Part shown: one piece after another, positions 24,419 to 32,884 of the stretch
Layout: each line of letters starts with the position of its first letter
Position numbering within the stretch: position 1 is the stretch's first letter
Assembly: GCA_937906945.1 (NCBI GenBank)
Contig: CALCUE010000022.1
Span: 41,252-105,251 of the forward strand
DNA: 64,000 nucleotides
Direction of reading: 5' to 3'
From: an uncultured Clostridia bacterium
Lineage (GTDB): Bacteria; Bacillota; Clostridia; Oscillospirales; Ruminococcaceae
Program-made: the position numbers and the translations under genes
Notes under the pieces: generated by a model
What the model was told of the DNA's origin: nothing
What the model saw: the letters and a program-made list of their open reading frames with translations, nothing else
Database searches by the model: none

Positions 24419-25429
24419 TTACGCTTTATCCACACTGTCGATGTAGGCGGTGAGCTTCAAAACGTTGCAGCTGTAACCCCATTCGTTGTCGTACCAGGAG
24501 ACCAGTTTGACAAAGGTGTCCGTCAAAGCGATACCGGCTTTGGCGTCAAAAATGGAGCCACGGGAGTCGCCAAGGAAGTCGCTGGAAACGACGGCGTCCT
24601 CGGTGTAGCCGAGAAGACCTTTGAGCTCCCCTTCGGAAGCGGCTTTGACGGCGGCGCAGATCTCGTCGTAGGTGGCCGGTTTTTCCAGGTTGACGGTGAG
24701 ATCGACCACCGAGACGTCCAGCGTCGGAACACGGAACGCCATACCGGTCAACTTGCCGTTGAGCGCCGGAATGACCTTGCCGACGGCTTTCGCGGCACCG
24801 GTGGAGGAAGGAATGATGTTGCCGTTGGAGGCACGGCCGCCTCTCCAGTCCTTTTTGGAGGGTCCGTCCACCGTCTTCTGGGTGGCGGTGACCGCGTGAA
24901 CGGTGGTCATCAGTCCCTCTTTAATACCGAAATTGTCGTTGATGACTTTGGCCAGCGGCGCCAGGCAGTTGGTGGTGCAGGACGCGTTGGAAACAACGGT
25001 CATATCACTGGTATAGGTCTTGTTGTTGACGCCCATAACGAACATCGGGGCGTCCTTGGAAGGCGCGGTGATAATAACTTTTCTCGCGCCCGCTTTCAGA
25101 TGTGCCTGGCAGTCCTCGACGGTCTTGAAAACGCCGGTGGCCTCGATGACGTACTCGACGCCGACTTCGCCCCACGGAATGTTCGCCGGGTCTTTTTCGC
25201 CGAAAACGGCGACCTCGTGACCGTTGACGACCAGTTTTCCGTCGTGGGCGGAAAGCTCGCCGTCAAATTTGCCGTGGGCGGTGTCATATTTTGCCATATA
25301 GGCCATATAGTCCGGATCGACAAAGGGGTCGTTGATGGCGACAATATCAAAAATCTCCGGCTGAGCGGCGGCGGCACGGAAAACCAGACGACCGATCCGT
25401 CCGAAACCGTTGATACCAATTTTAATCAT
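24419..25429 (-). CDS. gap: Glyceraldehyde-3-phosphate dehydrogenase
   Basis: A 336-residue type I GAPDH that converts glyceraldehyde 3-phosphate to 1,3-bisphosphoglycerate in glycolysis. The NAD-binding start is KIGINGFGRIGRLVFRAA. The catalytic Cys is in SNASCTTNCLAPLAK (about residue 153), and the His partner lies in TTVHAVTATQ. WYDNEWGYSCNVL is the usual C-terminal signature. AGGAGG lies 7 nt before the ATG. The gene is monocistronic, with its own promoter. Confidence 0.98.
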   Translation of the reverse strand: MIKIGINGFGRIGRLVFRAAAAQPEIFDIVAINDPFVDPDYMAYMAKYDTAHGKFDGELSAHDGKLVVNGHEVAVFGEKDPANIPWGEVGVEYVIEATGVFKTVEDCQAHLKAGARKVIITAPSKDAPMFVMGVNNKTYTSDMTVVSNASCTTNCLAPLAKVINDNFGIKEGLMTTVHAVTATQKTVDGPSKKDWRGGRASNGNIIPSSTGAAKAVGKVIPALNGKLTGMAFRVPTLDVSVVDLTVNLEKPATYDEICAAVKAASEGELKGLLGYTEDAVVSSDFLGDSRGSIFDAKAGIALTDTFVKLVSWYDNEWGYSCNVLKLTAYIDSVDKA

Positions 25430-25468
25430 GAAAAAATCCTCCTATGTTCTCTTTTATTCTATAAATAT

Positions 25469-25497
25469 ATTTTATGCTATTTTTGATAAAATCTCAA
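25469..25497 (-). promoter_or_regulatory. Sigma-A promoter of gap
   Basis: Minus-strand TTGAGA (25492-25497), 17-nt spacer, TAAAAT (25469-25474), about 40 nt before the start. Confidence 0.65.
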
Positions 25498-25627
25498 TAT
25501 TTCCATTTTTATTTAGTGTTTATCCATAAATATTCCAAAATATTGTTTCTTATTTTGTTCATTTTTCCCTATTTCCTTTTTGTCTCTCTTTCTTCTCCCT
25601 ATCCTTTTTGTCTAAATTTCCGAAAGA

Positions 25628-25651
25628 AAGGAGCGCCTTTCGGCGCTCCTT
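25628..25651 (-). terminator. Terminator after the MATE gene
   Basis: Stem AAGGAGCGCC / GGCGCTCCTT with a 4-nt loop, 6 nt after the stop. The T-tract on the minus strand is weak (TCTTTC). Confidence 0.7.
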
Positions 25652-25657
25652 CTGTTT

Positions 25658-27019
25658 TTATTTTCGGATCCCCCGCAGTCGCTCCAACCAATGGGAATAG
25701 CGGTAATAGAGGATCAGCGCCGTCGCCGTGATGGTCCACGAAACGCCATAGGAAATGCTGATTCCAAAAACGGTGTTCCATTGCGGCACCACGAAAAGCA
25801 CCCACAAAATCCGCACCACGCACACACCGAGCAGAATGATGATCGTCGGGCGGAGCGAATCGCCCGCTCCACGCAAAGTGTTGGAAATAATCTCAATAAA
25901 GCTCCAGATCACATAAAACGGCGCGAAATAATAGAGCATCTCCACTGAGTAGTCGATGACCTCCGGGTCGTTGGAAATGATATGAAGGCCGGGTCGGGCA
26001 AAAAGCATCAGAAGAGAGGAAATGACCACCGTCGTCCCCAGCATGATTTTAAGGCAGACCTTAAAGCTCTCTTTCATCCGGTCGAACTTCTTCGCGCCGA
26101 AGCATTGGCCGACAAAGGCGCAGATGGCGGCGCCGAACGCGTCGCTGAAGGTCCAATAGATGCCGTCCAGTTTTCCTACTGCCGACCAGGCGGCGACCAC
26201 GGCGGTACCGAGGCCGTTGACGGCGGACTGGATGATGAGGTTCGAAAGGGAATACATACTGCTCTGAAGTCCCGCCGGAATACCGAGCCAAAGGGCGTCC
26301 CTAAGGGAATAATAGTCGATTTTCAGTCTGGAAAGCACTAGTTTATAGGGGCGGTCCGTCCGGAGCATATTGATCAGAACCAGAAGAGCGCTGATGGTCT
26401 GGGCGATAACGGTGGCCCAACCGGCGCCTTTGACGCCCCAATGGAACACGGCGACAAAGAGCAGGTCAAGCCCGATGTTGGCAAAGCAACAGGTGATCAG
26501 AAAATAAAGCGGCCTTTTGGAATCGCCCACGGCCCGAAGAATGCCGGAACCGACGTTAAAAAGCAGCATCGGCAGCGTTCCGACAAAATAAATCCGCAGA
26601 TAATCGGTGGAAAGCGCCATGATATCCGCCGGATTTTTGACCACCTTCAGCGCCCACGGCGCCAGAAAGTAGCCGAGCACCGTGAGCACGGCGCCGACAA
26701 TAAAATAGAAGGTCAGAATGGTGTGGACGGTAAGGCTCACCCGCTCATAATCATGAGCACCGTAAAACTGGGAAACGATGACCGTCGCGCCGGAAGCCAA
26801 ACCGGTGAAAAAGCCGAGCACCAGATTGATGATCTGGGTGGCGCTGCCGCCGACGGCGGCCAAAGCGTCGGTGCCGACGATTTTTCCGACGATGATGGCG
26901 TCGGCGGTATTATAGAGCTGTTGGAACAGAAGGCCGAGCAAAATCGGAAAGAAAAACCGAAGCAGTTTTTTCCAGATCACGCCTTCGGTAAGGTCGGTGT
27001 CGTTCCCCACTTTCTGCAT
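25658..27019 (-). CDS. MATE-family efflux transporter
   Basis: A 453-residue multidrug/metabolite exporter with 12 expected membrane helices in two MatE halves. Typical stretches are FPILLGLLFQQLYNTADAII near the N-terminus, GSGILRAVGDSKRPLYFLI in the first half and NTLRGAGDSLRPTIIILLG in the second. Family members use H+ or Na+ gradients. AGGAGG precedes the ATG at 27019, and a TTGCGG-17-TATAAT promoter lies 35 nt further upstream. The substrate cannot be inferred. Confidence 0.95.
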   Translation of the reverse strand: MQKVGNDTDLTEGVIWKKLLRFFFPILLGLLFQQLYNTADAIIVGKIVGTDALAAVGGSATQIINLVLGFFTGLASGATVIVSQFYGAHDYERVSLTVHTILTFYFIVGAVLTVLGYFLAPWALKVVKNPADIMALSTDYLRIYFVGTLPMLLFNVGSGILRAVGDSKRPLYFLITCCFANIGLDLLFVAVFHWGVKGAGWATVIAQTISALLVLINMLRTDRPYKLVLSRLKIDYYSLRDALWLGIPAGLQSSMYSLSNLIIQSAVNGLGTAVVAAWSAVGKLDGIYWTFSDAFGAAICAFVGQCFGAKKFDRMKESFKVCLKIMLGTTVVISSLLMLFARPGLHIISNDPEVIDYSVEMLYYFAPFYVIWSFIEIISNTLRGAGDSLRPTIIILLGVCVVRILWVLFVVPQWNTVFGISISYGVSWTITATALILYYRYSHWLERLRGIRK

Positions 27020-27053
27020 TTTTCTTTCCTCCTTCCGTCATTCGGTCAATCCC

Positions 27054-27082
27054 ATTATACTCTCCCCAAAATTCGTCCGCAA
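27054..27082 (-). promoter_or_regulatory. Promoter of the MATE gene
   Basis: Minus-strand TTGCGG, 17-nt spacer, TATAAT (27054-27059). Confidence 0.6.
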
Positions 27083-27128
27083 GTCCCAAAATCCGCAAAT
27101 TTATTCAAAAAACCTCTGTTTTTTTGTG

Positions 27129-27160
27129 CAAAAAACGCTCCGCTTGCGCGGAGCGTTTTC
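27129..27160 (-). terminator. Terminator of the BlaI-like/FakA-C-like gene pair
   Basis: Stem AAAACGCTCCGC / GCGGAGCGTTTT with a 4-nt loop and a T-run, directly after the stop at 27163. Confidence 0.85.
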
Positions 27161-27162
27161 TT

Positions 27163-27420
27163 TTATCCTTTCAGCCCTCTGGCCTGGCGGTCCATATCCT
27201 CGACGACGATGTCGAAAATTTCGCCCTTCGTGGCGCAATATTCGAGCACCTTCCAGGGGGTGTTGGTGTGATAATGGATCTTGACCAGTTCCTCGTCGCC
27301 GACGGCGATGAGGCAGTCACCGGGAATGTTGTCCATTAAATAATCGTGGATCTCGTCCTCGTCAAGGTCAGTGCCCTCGATGAGAAGCTGGGTATCGTAC
27401 CGGTATTCGCTGTCGATCAT
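27163..27420 (-). CDS. Stand-alone FakA/DAK C-terminal-like domain
   Basis: An 85-residue protein that aligns by eye with the C-terminal domain of FakA/YloV-type dihydroxyacetone-kinase-like proteins. YRYDTQLLIEG, GDCLIAVGDEELVKIHYHTN and PWKVLEYCATKGEI correspond to the conserved 'GD..VVVGDDDLVKVHVHTN' and 'P..VLEYA...GEI' parts. The kinase (Dak2) domain is absent. Its ATG overlaps the stop of the BlaI-like gene by 4 nt. In FakA this region interacts with FakB/DegV; a degV gene lies 2 kb away, so a link to fatty-acid handling is conceivable but unproven. Confidence 0.7.
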   Translation of the reverse strand: MIDSEYRYDTQLLIEGTDLDEDEIHDYLMDNIPGDCLIAVGDEELVKIHYHTNTPWKVLEYCATKGEIFDIVVEDMDRQARGLKG

Positions 27421-27914
27421 TCCTCTTCCGCCTCTTTCTTCGCGGCGGCTTTCTGCGCCTCATATTCGTCCCGCTCCCGGCAGATCTGCGCCATGACCTC
27501 TTTGATGGCTTCGCGGCGGCTTTCGTCGGTGACGGTGGGGTGGAAATTACCCTTGCTCTCGTCGATCTTGCGTCCCTCGTTCTCGCTGAATACTTCGCCC
27601 GGAAGACCCATTCCGCAGGAAAGAGCGGTCAGAATGGCGTTGCCCTCGGCTTTGGCGGCGTTGACAAAGCCGGATTCAAAGCCGACCTCGTCCCGTCCGA
27701 CGATCGGGGTATAAATGTGGGGCGAAACGCTGGAATCTTCGGCGACGGCGCCTTTGGTCACCATCTGGAGCAGAACGACGCGGATGGTGTCAATGCGGTT
27801 GGGGCTGATGGCGTTGGGACCAAGGGCCGCTTTGGTCAGAGCGTGAAGGGTCATATTTCCGTTTTCCCAAAGGATTTCCATCAGTTCTCTCTGTGTACCG
27901 GTAAGTCTTATCAT
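27417..27914 (-). CDS. BlaI/MecI-like winged-helix protein
   Basis: A 165-residue protein. The N-terminal 75 residues (LTGTQRELMEILWENGN and TIRVVLLQMVTKGAVAEDSS) resemble the winged-helix domain of BlaI/MecI/CopY repressors. The C-terminal half (about 90-165) is charged, ends in an acidic/Ala-rich helix and has no recognised domain. GGAGG lies 9 nt before the ATG. It is coupled to the FakA-C-like gene. DNA binding is inferred from the fold resemblance only. Confidence 0.6.
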   Translation of the reverse strand: MIRLTGTQRELMEILWENGNMTLHALTKAALGPNAISPNRIDTIRVVLLQMVTKGAVAEDSSVSPHIYTPIVGRDEVGFESGFVNAAKAEGNAILTALSCGMGLPGEVFSENEGRKIDESKGNFHPTVTDESRREAIKEVMAQICRERDEYEAQKAAAKKEAEEE

Positions 27915-27954
27915 AGCAGGATTCCTCCAAAATCAGATTTTTCTATTGTAAGGT

Positions 27955-28674
27955 TCATATTACGGAACCACCGTTGACGTTGAGCACCGCGCCGGTGATG
28001 AACGACGCTTTTTCCGAAGCGAGGAAAAAGACCGCGTCGGCGATCTCTTCCGGTTGTCCCACAGTACCAAGGGGCGTTTCTTCCAGAAACGCTTCCCAGT
28101 CCTTTGAAGTCATGTGGGCGTTCATGTCGGTATCCACCGCGCCGGGCGCAATGGCGTTGACCCGGATGTGGGACGGCCCCAGTTCCTTCGCCAGCGCTTT
28201 GGTATAGCCGATAACAGCGGCCTTCGTCGCCGAATAGTGACATTCACAGCTGCCGCCGGTGACGCCCCAGATGGACGAAAGGTTCACAATGGCGCCGCTT
28301 TGCTTCTGAAGCATTCCGCCCAAAGCTCTTTTGGTGCAGTGGAACACCCCGCCGACGTTGACGCTGAAAAGCCGCCGCCACGTTTCCTCGTCGCAGTCCT
28401 GAAAAAGTCCGGTCACCGAAATTCCGGCGTTGTTGACAAGAACGTCCACCGGTCCCCATTGCTTTTCCACGGCGTCGAACATGGCGTTTACCGCCTTTTC
28501 GTCGGAAACGTCGGCGCAAAAGGCCATGCCGCCGATCTCCTCGGCCAAAGCCTCGGCCTTCTCCCGGCTTTTTTCATAGTTCACCGCCACAAGGTACCCT
28601 TCGGCGGCGAATTTTTTGCAGACGGCGGCGCCGATCCCCCGGCTTCCGCCGGTCACAAGAACCACTTTCGGCAT
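27955..28674 (-). CDS. Short-chain dehydrogenase/reductase, FabG-like
   Basis: A 239-residue classical SDR, similar to 3-oxoacyl-ACP reductase. The NAD(P) site is VTGGSRGIGAAV (residues 7-18), NNAG is at about 78, the catalytic Ser is in NLSSIWG and the Tyr-Lys pair in YSATKAAV. IAPGAVDTDMN and the C-terminal LNVNGG complete the family pattern. The start at 28674 is chosen because GGGGG lies 7 nt upstream. No other fatty-acid synthesis genes are adjacent, so the substrate may differ from 3-oxoacyl-ACP. Confidence 0.88.
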   Translation of the reverse strand: MPKVVLVTGGSRGIGAAVCKKFAAEGYLVAVNYEKSREKAEALAEEIGGMAFCADVSDEKAVNAMFDAVEKQWGPVDVLVNNAGISVTGLFQDCDEETWRRLFSVNVGGVFHCTKRALGGMLQKQSGAIVNLSSIWGVTGGSCECHYSATKAAVIGYTKALAKELGPSHIRVNAIAPGAVDTDMNAHMTSKDWEAFLEETPLGTVGQPEEIADAVFFLASEKASFITGAVLNVNGGSVI

Positions 28675-28747
28675 TCCGTCGCCCCCTTTCAAAAGCTCGG
28701 TTTTATCATAACACATTCTTTTCTTTTACGCAAGAATAAAGCGAAAA

Positions 28748-29254
28748 TTAGTAACTGCTAAGCGGCGCGGAATCGTCATCCACGCCTTTTTCGACGGAAC
28801 GGATCACGACCTCGTAGCGGTAATCGTCGCTGACGACGACGGTGGCGGAATCGCCCACCCGTTTCCCGAAGACCGCTTTCCCGAAGGGCGACTCCTTGCT
28901 GACAAAACCTTTGGAAACGTCGTAACGGACGCCGGTGACGATGGTATAGGTCTCCTCGTCGTCGTCCTCCGGCACATAGACCGTCACTTTGTCATAAAGC
29001 CCGACGACGCCCTCCTCGGTGTTGTCGTCCTCGATAATGACCGCCGTTTTGATCATCGCCTGGAGATAGCGGATGCGGCTGTCGTTGCGGTTTTTGGCCC
29101 GTTTCGCTTCCTTATATTCAAAATTTTCCGAAAGATCACCGTAGCCGCGGGCCACTTTAACGTCCTCGATGAGCTTCGGACGAAGCTCCAGGATCCGGTG
29201 ATCCAGCTCCTCCTGCATTTTTTCCAGATCTTTTCTGGTCAGTTCGTCGTGCAT
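28748..29254 (-). CDS. greA: Transcription elongation factor GreA
   Basis: A 168-residue protein. GreA stimulates RNA polymerase to cleave backtracked transcripts. The N-terminal coiled coil holds the acidic tip motif GYGDLSENFEYKEAK (about residues 38-52). The C-terminal FKBP-like domain includes SPFGKAVFGKRVGDSATV. The start at 29254 (MHDELTRKDL) has AAAGGA upstream; an ATG 24 nt earlier lacks one. The C-terminal tail DDDSAPLSSY is slightly longer than usual. Confidence 0.93.
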   Translation of the reverse strand: MHDELTRKDLEKMQEELDHRILELRPKLIEDVKVARGYGDLSENFEYKEAKRAKNRNDSRIRYLQAMIKTAVIIEDDNTEEGVVGLYDKVTVYVPEDDDEETYTIVTGVRYDVSKGFVSKESPFGKAVFGKRVGDSATVVVSDDYRYEVVIRSVEKGVDDDSAPLSSY

Positions 29255-29524
29255 GCCGTTCGTTCCTTTCTTTTTCAAAAGTCGCTTAATTAAGCCGATT
29301 TTTGTCGTTTTATGTCAGATTTTATATTTTCAAATATTATACTTACGATTATATAACAGTCCATTTTCCTGTTGATTTCGTCTTTTCTGTCTCTATTATA
29401 TCACATTTCCGGACTTTTTCAGCAGATTTCAAAAAATTTACAAATACCGTCTGTTCAAAACCCCGAAAATGCGATATACTATCCTTGTATTATTTTGCAC
29501 TACTCAAAAGGAGGTTTATCTCTT

Positions 29525-30373
29525 ATGAGACCTGTCCGGATCTTTGTTGACAGCACCGCCGACCTTTCCCCGGAACTTTTAGAAAAATATCATATCACCT
29601 TAATGCCCCTTTATGTCACCCTCGGCGACACCACGTATAAAGATTTTGTGGAAGTGAACGCCACCGACATTTTTGACTACTGCGCCAAGAACAAGGCTCT
29701 TCCGAAAACCGCCGCCGTTTCCGTTTCCGATTATCTCGACGCCTTCGGCCCTGTGGTGGAGGACGGATATGACATTGTTCATTTCACCATCTGCTCCGAT
29801 ATGTCCTCCTGCTACCAGAACGCCTGCCTCGCGGCGGAACAGCTCGGTCACGTCTGGGTCATCGACTCCCGCAACCTTTCCACCGGTATCGGCCAACTGG
29901 CGTTGGCCGCCGCGGAACTTTCCGAACAGGGAAAAAGCGCCGACGAAATTTTTGACGAAGTTTCGTCCCTGATCCCCCGCCTCGATGTCAGCTTTGTTCT
30001 CAGCAGTCTGGATTTTCTGCATAAAGGCGGTCGCTGCAGCGGCGTTGCCGCCCTCGGCGCCAACGTGCTGAAACTGAAACCCTGCATTGAGGTCTCCGGC
30101 GGTAAAATGGTCGTCGGCAAAAAATATCGCGGCAACTATGAAAAATGCGTCCACGAATATATCAAGGATCGTCTGGAAGGCCATACGGACATCGACCTTC
30201 ACCGCATTTTCTTCACCTACACCGCTGTCGAGCCCGAACTGATCGCCGCTCTCAAAAAAGAGATCGCCTCTTACCTTCCTTTCGAGGAAATTCTGCTCAC
30301 CGAGGCCGGTTCCACCATTTCCGGCCATTGCGGTCCCTGCTGTCTCGGAATTCTTTATCTTCACAAAGCGTAA
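29525..30373 (+). CDS. DegV-family fatty-acid-binding protein
   Basis: A 282-residue DegV/FakB-type protein. FakB proteins carry fatty acids to FakA for phosphorylation. Family motifs are DSTADLSPELLEKYHI, ICSDMSSCYQNA and LSSLDFLHKGGRCSGVAA, with the C-terminal SGHCGPCCLGILY. AGGAGG lies 10 nt before the ATG; a longer upstream reading has no ribosome site. It is followed after 12 nt by L-serine dehydratase, so the two are likely cotranscribed. Confidence 0.92.
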   Translation: MRPVRIFVDSTADLSPELLEKYHITLMPLYVTLGDTTYKDFVEVNATDIFDYCAKNKALPKTAAVSVSDYLDAFGPVVEDGYDIVHFTICSDMSSCYQNACLAAEQLGHVWVIDSRNLSTGIGQLALAAAELSEQGKSADEIFDEVSSLIPRLDVSFVLSSLDFLHKGGRCSGVAALGANVLKLKPCIEVSGGKMVVGKKYRGNYEKCVHEYIKDRLEGHTDIDLHRIFFTYTAVEPELIAALKKEIASYLPFEEILLTEAGSTISGHCGPCCLGILYLHKA

Positions 30374-30385
30374 AGAAGGCGTTTT

Positions 30386-31588
30386 ATGAAAAGTCTCAAA
30401 AAACTTTACCGGATCGGCAAAGGCCCTTCCAGTTCCCATACCATCGGCCCGGAACGAGCCGCCGGTTATTTCCGGGAAATGTATCCCGAAGCGGACGGCT
30501 TTCAGGTCCACCTCTACGGCTCTTTAGCCAAAACCGGCAAAGGTCACCAGACCGACGCCGTTCTTCGCCAGAGCTTTTCGCCGATCCCTTCCGAAATTCT
30601 TTTCGAGCCGGAATATGACGGCGAGCTTACCCACCCCAACGCCATGGACCTTCTGGCCTTCCAAAACGGCGTTCTTCTCGGGAAAAGCCGTGTCTATAGC
30701 ATCGGCGGCGGCGCCATCCGTTTCGAGGGCTCCCACCACGCCGAAGCGCCGGAAATCTATCCGGAAAACTCCTTCGAGGAGATCGCCGCCTACTGCCGGG
30801 AGCACGATCTGCGCCTTTGGGAATATGTCGAGGAAAAGGAAGGCCCCTCCATCTGGCCCTATCTGGAGGAAGTCTGGGACGCCATGAAAAAGGCGATCCG
30901 CCGCGGTCTTTCCACCGAAGGCACCCTCGGTGGCGGCCTCAACGTCCAGCGAAAGGCCGCCTACCTTTATAACCAATATCACATGGACGAAAGCCCCGAA
31001 ACCAAAGAAAACCGGATCGTCTGCGCCTACGCTTTTGCTGTCGGCGAGGAAAACGCCAGCAACGGCACCGTTGTCACGGCGCCGACCTGCGGCGCTTCCG
31101 GCGTCGTTCCCGCCGTTCTGTATTATTTCCAAAAGAAACGCGGTTTTTCCGAAACGGAGATCCTTCACGCGCTGGCCGCCGGCGGAATCATCGGAAACCT
31201 TGTCAAGACCAACGCCTCCATTTCCGGCGCGGAATGCGGTTGCCAGGCGGAGATCGGCACCGCCTGCTGCATGGCTTCCGCCGCTTTGGGGGAACTTTGC
31301 GGGATGCGCCTTGACCAGATCGAATACGCCGCCGAGGTCTCCATGGAGCACATGCTGGGTCTCACCTGTGACCCCATTGACGGATTGGTGCAGATCCCCT
31401 GCATCGAGCGCAACGCCATTGCCGCCATGCGCTCGATCAACGCCCTTTCTCTGGCGAACTTTCTCACCGATACGAGAAAGATTTCCTTCGATATGGTGGT
31501 TCAGACCATGTACGAGACCGGCAAGGACATCAAGGCCCATTACCGGGAAACCGCCGAAGGCGGCCTTGCCAAACATTATAACACCTGA
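30386..31588 (+). CDS. sdaA: L-serine ammonia-lyase (single-chain, iron-sulfur type)
   Basis: A 400-residue enzyme that deaminates L-serine to pyruvate and ammonia with a [4Fe-4S] cluster. The N-terminal beta domain begins IGKGPSSSHTIGPERAAGYF, and GSLAKTGKGHQTDA follows. The alpha domain contains APTCGASGVVPAVLYYF, then GAECGCQAEIGTACCMASAA and GLTCDPIDGLVQIPCIERN, which hold the cluster cysteines. Both domains are in one chain. It is directly behind degV and followed by a terminator. Confidence 0.95.
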   Translation: MKSLKKLYRIGKGPSSSHTIGPERAAGYFREMYPEADGFQVHLYGSLAKTGKGHQTDAVLRQSFSPIPSEILFEPEYDGELTHPNAMDLLAFQNGVLLGKSRVYSIGGGAIRFEGSHHAEAPEIYPENSFEEIAAYCREHDLRLWEYVEEKEGPSIWPYLEEVWDAMKKAIRRGLSTEGTLGGGLNVQRKAAYLYNQYHMDESPETKENRIVCAYAFAVGEENASNGTVVTAPTCGASGVVPAVLYYFQKKRGFSETEILHALAAGGIIGNLVKTNASISGAECGCQAEIGTACCMASAALGELCGMRLDQIEYAAEVSMEHMLGLTCDPIDGLVQIPCIERNAIAAMRSINALSLANFLTDTRKISFDMVVQTMYETGKDIKAHYRETAEGGLAKHYNT

Positions 31589-31591
31589 CGG

Positions 31592-31617
31592 AAAAAGCGC
31601 CTTTCGGGCGCTTTTCT
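31592..31617 (+). terminator. Terminator of the degV-sdaA unit
   Basis: Stem AAAAGCGCC(T) / (G)GGCGCTTTT with a short loop, immediately after the sdaA stop. Confidence 0.75.
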
Positions 31618-31630
31618 TTTGCCGTTTTCC

Positions 31631-31659
31631 TTGCGTCGGGTCGGATTTTATGCTACAAT
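31631..31659 (+). promoter_or_regulatory. Promoter of the alaX-like gene
   Basis: TTGCGT, 17-nt spacer, TACAAT preceded by TGC (extended -10); the gene starts 28 nt further on. Confidence 0.55.
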
Positions 31660-31686
31660 GACAGCGAAAGGCAGGCGATTGCTCCC

Positions 31687-32838
31687 ATGGAAGCCACCCG
31701 GCGACTTTTTGACGAAAACGCCTATCAGTCGGCGTTTTCCGCCACCGTTTTACAATGCGAACCGGACGAAAAAGACGGTTTTGCCGTCGTTCTCGACCAA
31801 ACGGCGTTCTTCCCCGAAGGCGGCGGCCAATATCCCGACGTCGGCACGTTGAACGGAATTCCCGTCACCGACGTGCAGGAAAAAAACGGCGTCATTTTCC
31901 ATACCGTTTCCGAGGCTCTGCCGGTCGGAGCGACGGTCTCCGGCGAGATCGACGGGGTTCGCCGTTTTGATTTCATGCAGCAGCACAGCGGCGAACACAT
32001 TTTTTCCGGTTTGGCCCACAGCCGCTTCGGCGCCACCAACGTCGGCTTCCATCTTGGGCTTTCGGTCATGACCATCGACCTCGACGTACCTCTTTCCGAA
32101 GAGGATATCCTCGGTCTGGAAACGTCCGCCAACGAATGTGTCTATCAAAACCTTCCCATCGAGATCACCTATCCCACCGCCGAGGAACTTGCCGTTCTGC
32201 CCTACCGGAGCAAAAAGGAGCTGACCGGAAAGGTACGGATCGTCACCATTCCCGGCTATGATATCTGCGCCTGTTGCGGCACGCACGTAGCCCGCACCGG
32301 CGAGATTGGTCTCATCAAAATCGTTTCCTTCCAAAATTATAAAGGCGGCACCCGCCTTACCATGCTCTGCGGAAAACGGGCTCTTTCGGATTACCAGCGC
32401 CGCACCCACGACGTCACCGAAGTGACCACCCGTCTTTCGGTGAAACCGGAGGAACTTTCCTCCGCCGTTTCCCGGCTTGAAAACGAAATCACCAATCACA
32501 AGATCACCGAATCCGCCCTGCGGCGGGAGCTTTTTGCAGCGAAAGCCGCAGCCCTCGGCACCGGAAAGCGCTGTTTCGTCTTCGAGGACGCTCTTTCGCC
32601 GGACGAACTGCGCCGCTACTGTCTGACTTTGGCCGAGCGCTTCGACGTTGCCGGTGTCTTTTCCGGAAGCGACGGAAACTGGCGCTTCGCCATCGCCTCC
32701 CAAAGCGGCGACACCACTCCCTACGTTGCCGCCCTCCGAGAGAATTTCTCCGGTCGAGGCGGCGGAAAACCGGAACTCTGCCAGGGGACCTGCGGTGGAA
32801 ACCGGTCGGAAATGGAAGATTTATTGAACAATTTGTAA
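31687..32838 (+). CDS. Alanyl-tRNA editing protein AlaX-L
   Basis: A 383-residue free-standing editing protein related to the AlaRS editing domain. It hydrolyses mischarged Ser- or Gly-tRNA(Ala). The N-terminal subdomain has TAFFPEGGGQYPDVG, and the zinc site is formed by QQHSGEHIFSGL (HxxxH) and the later CACCGTH. A C-terminal DHHA1-like part (about 290-383, FSGRGGGKPELCQG) makes it the long AlaX-2/L type. It is close to serine dehydratase but has its own promoter. Confidence 0.93.
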   Translation: MEATRRLFDENAYQSAFSATVLQCEPDEKDGFAVVLDQTAFFPEGGGQYPDVGTLNGIPVTDVQEKNGVIFHTVSEALPVGATVSGEIDGVRRFDFMQQHSGEHIFSGLAHSRFGATNVGFHLGLSVMTIDLDVPLSEEDILGLETSANECVYQNLPIEITYPTAEELAVLPYRSKKELTGKVRIVTIPGYDICACCGTHVARTGEIGLIKIVSFQNYKGGTRLTMLCGKRALSDYQRRTHDVTEVTTRLSVKPEELSSAVSRLENEITNHKITESALRRELFAAKAAALGTGKRCFVFEDALSPDELRRYCLTLAERFDVAGVFSGSDGNWRFAIASQSGDTTPYVAALRENFSGRGGGKPELCQGTCGGNRSEMEDLLNNL

Positions 32839-32884
32839 TATTCAATAAAAATAGTACTAAAAGTAATCGAAAAGAGGGACTTTT

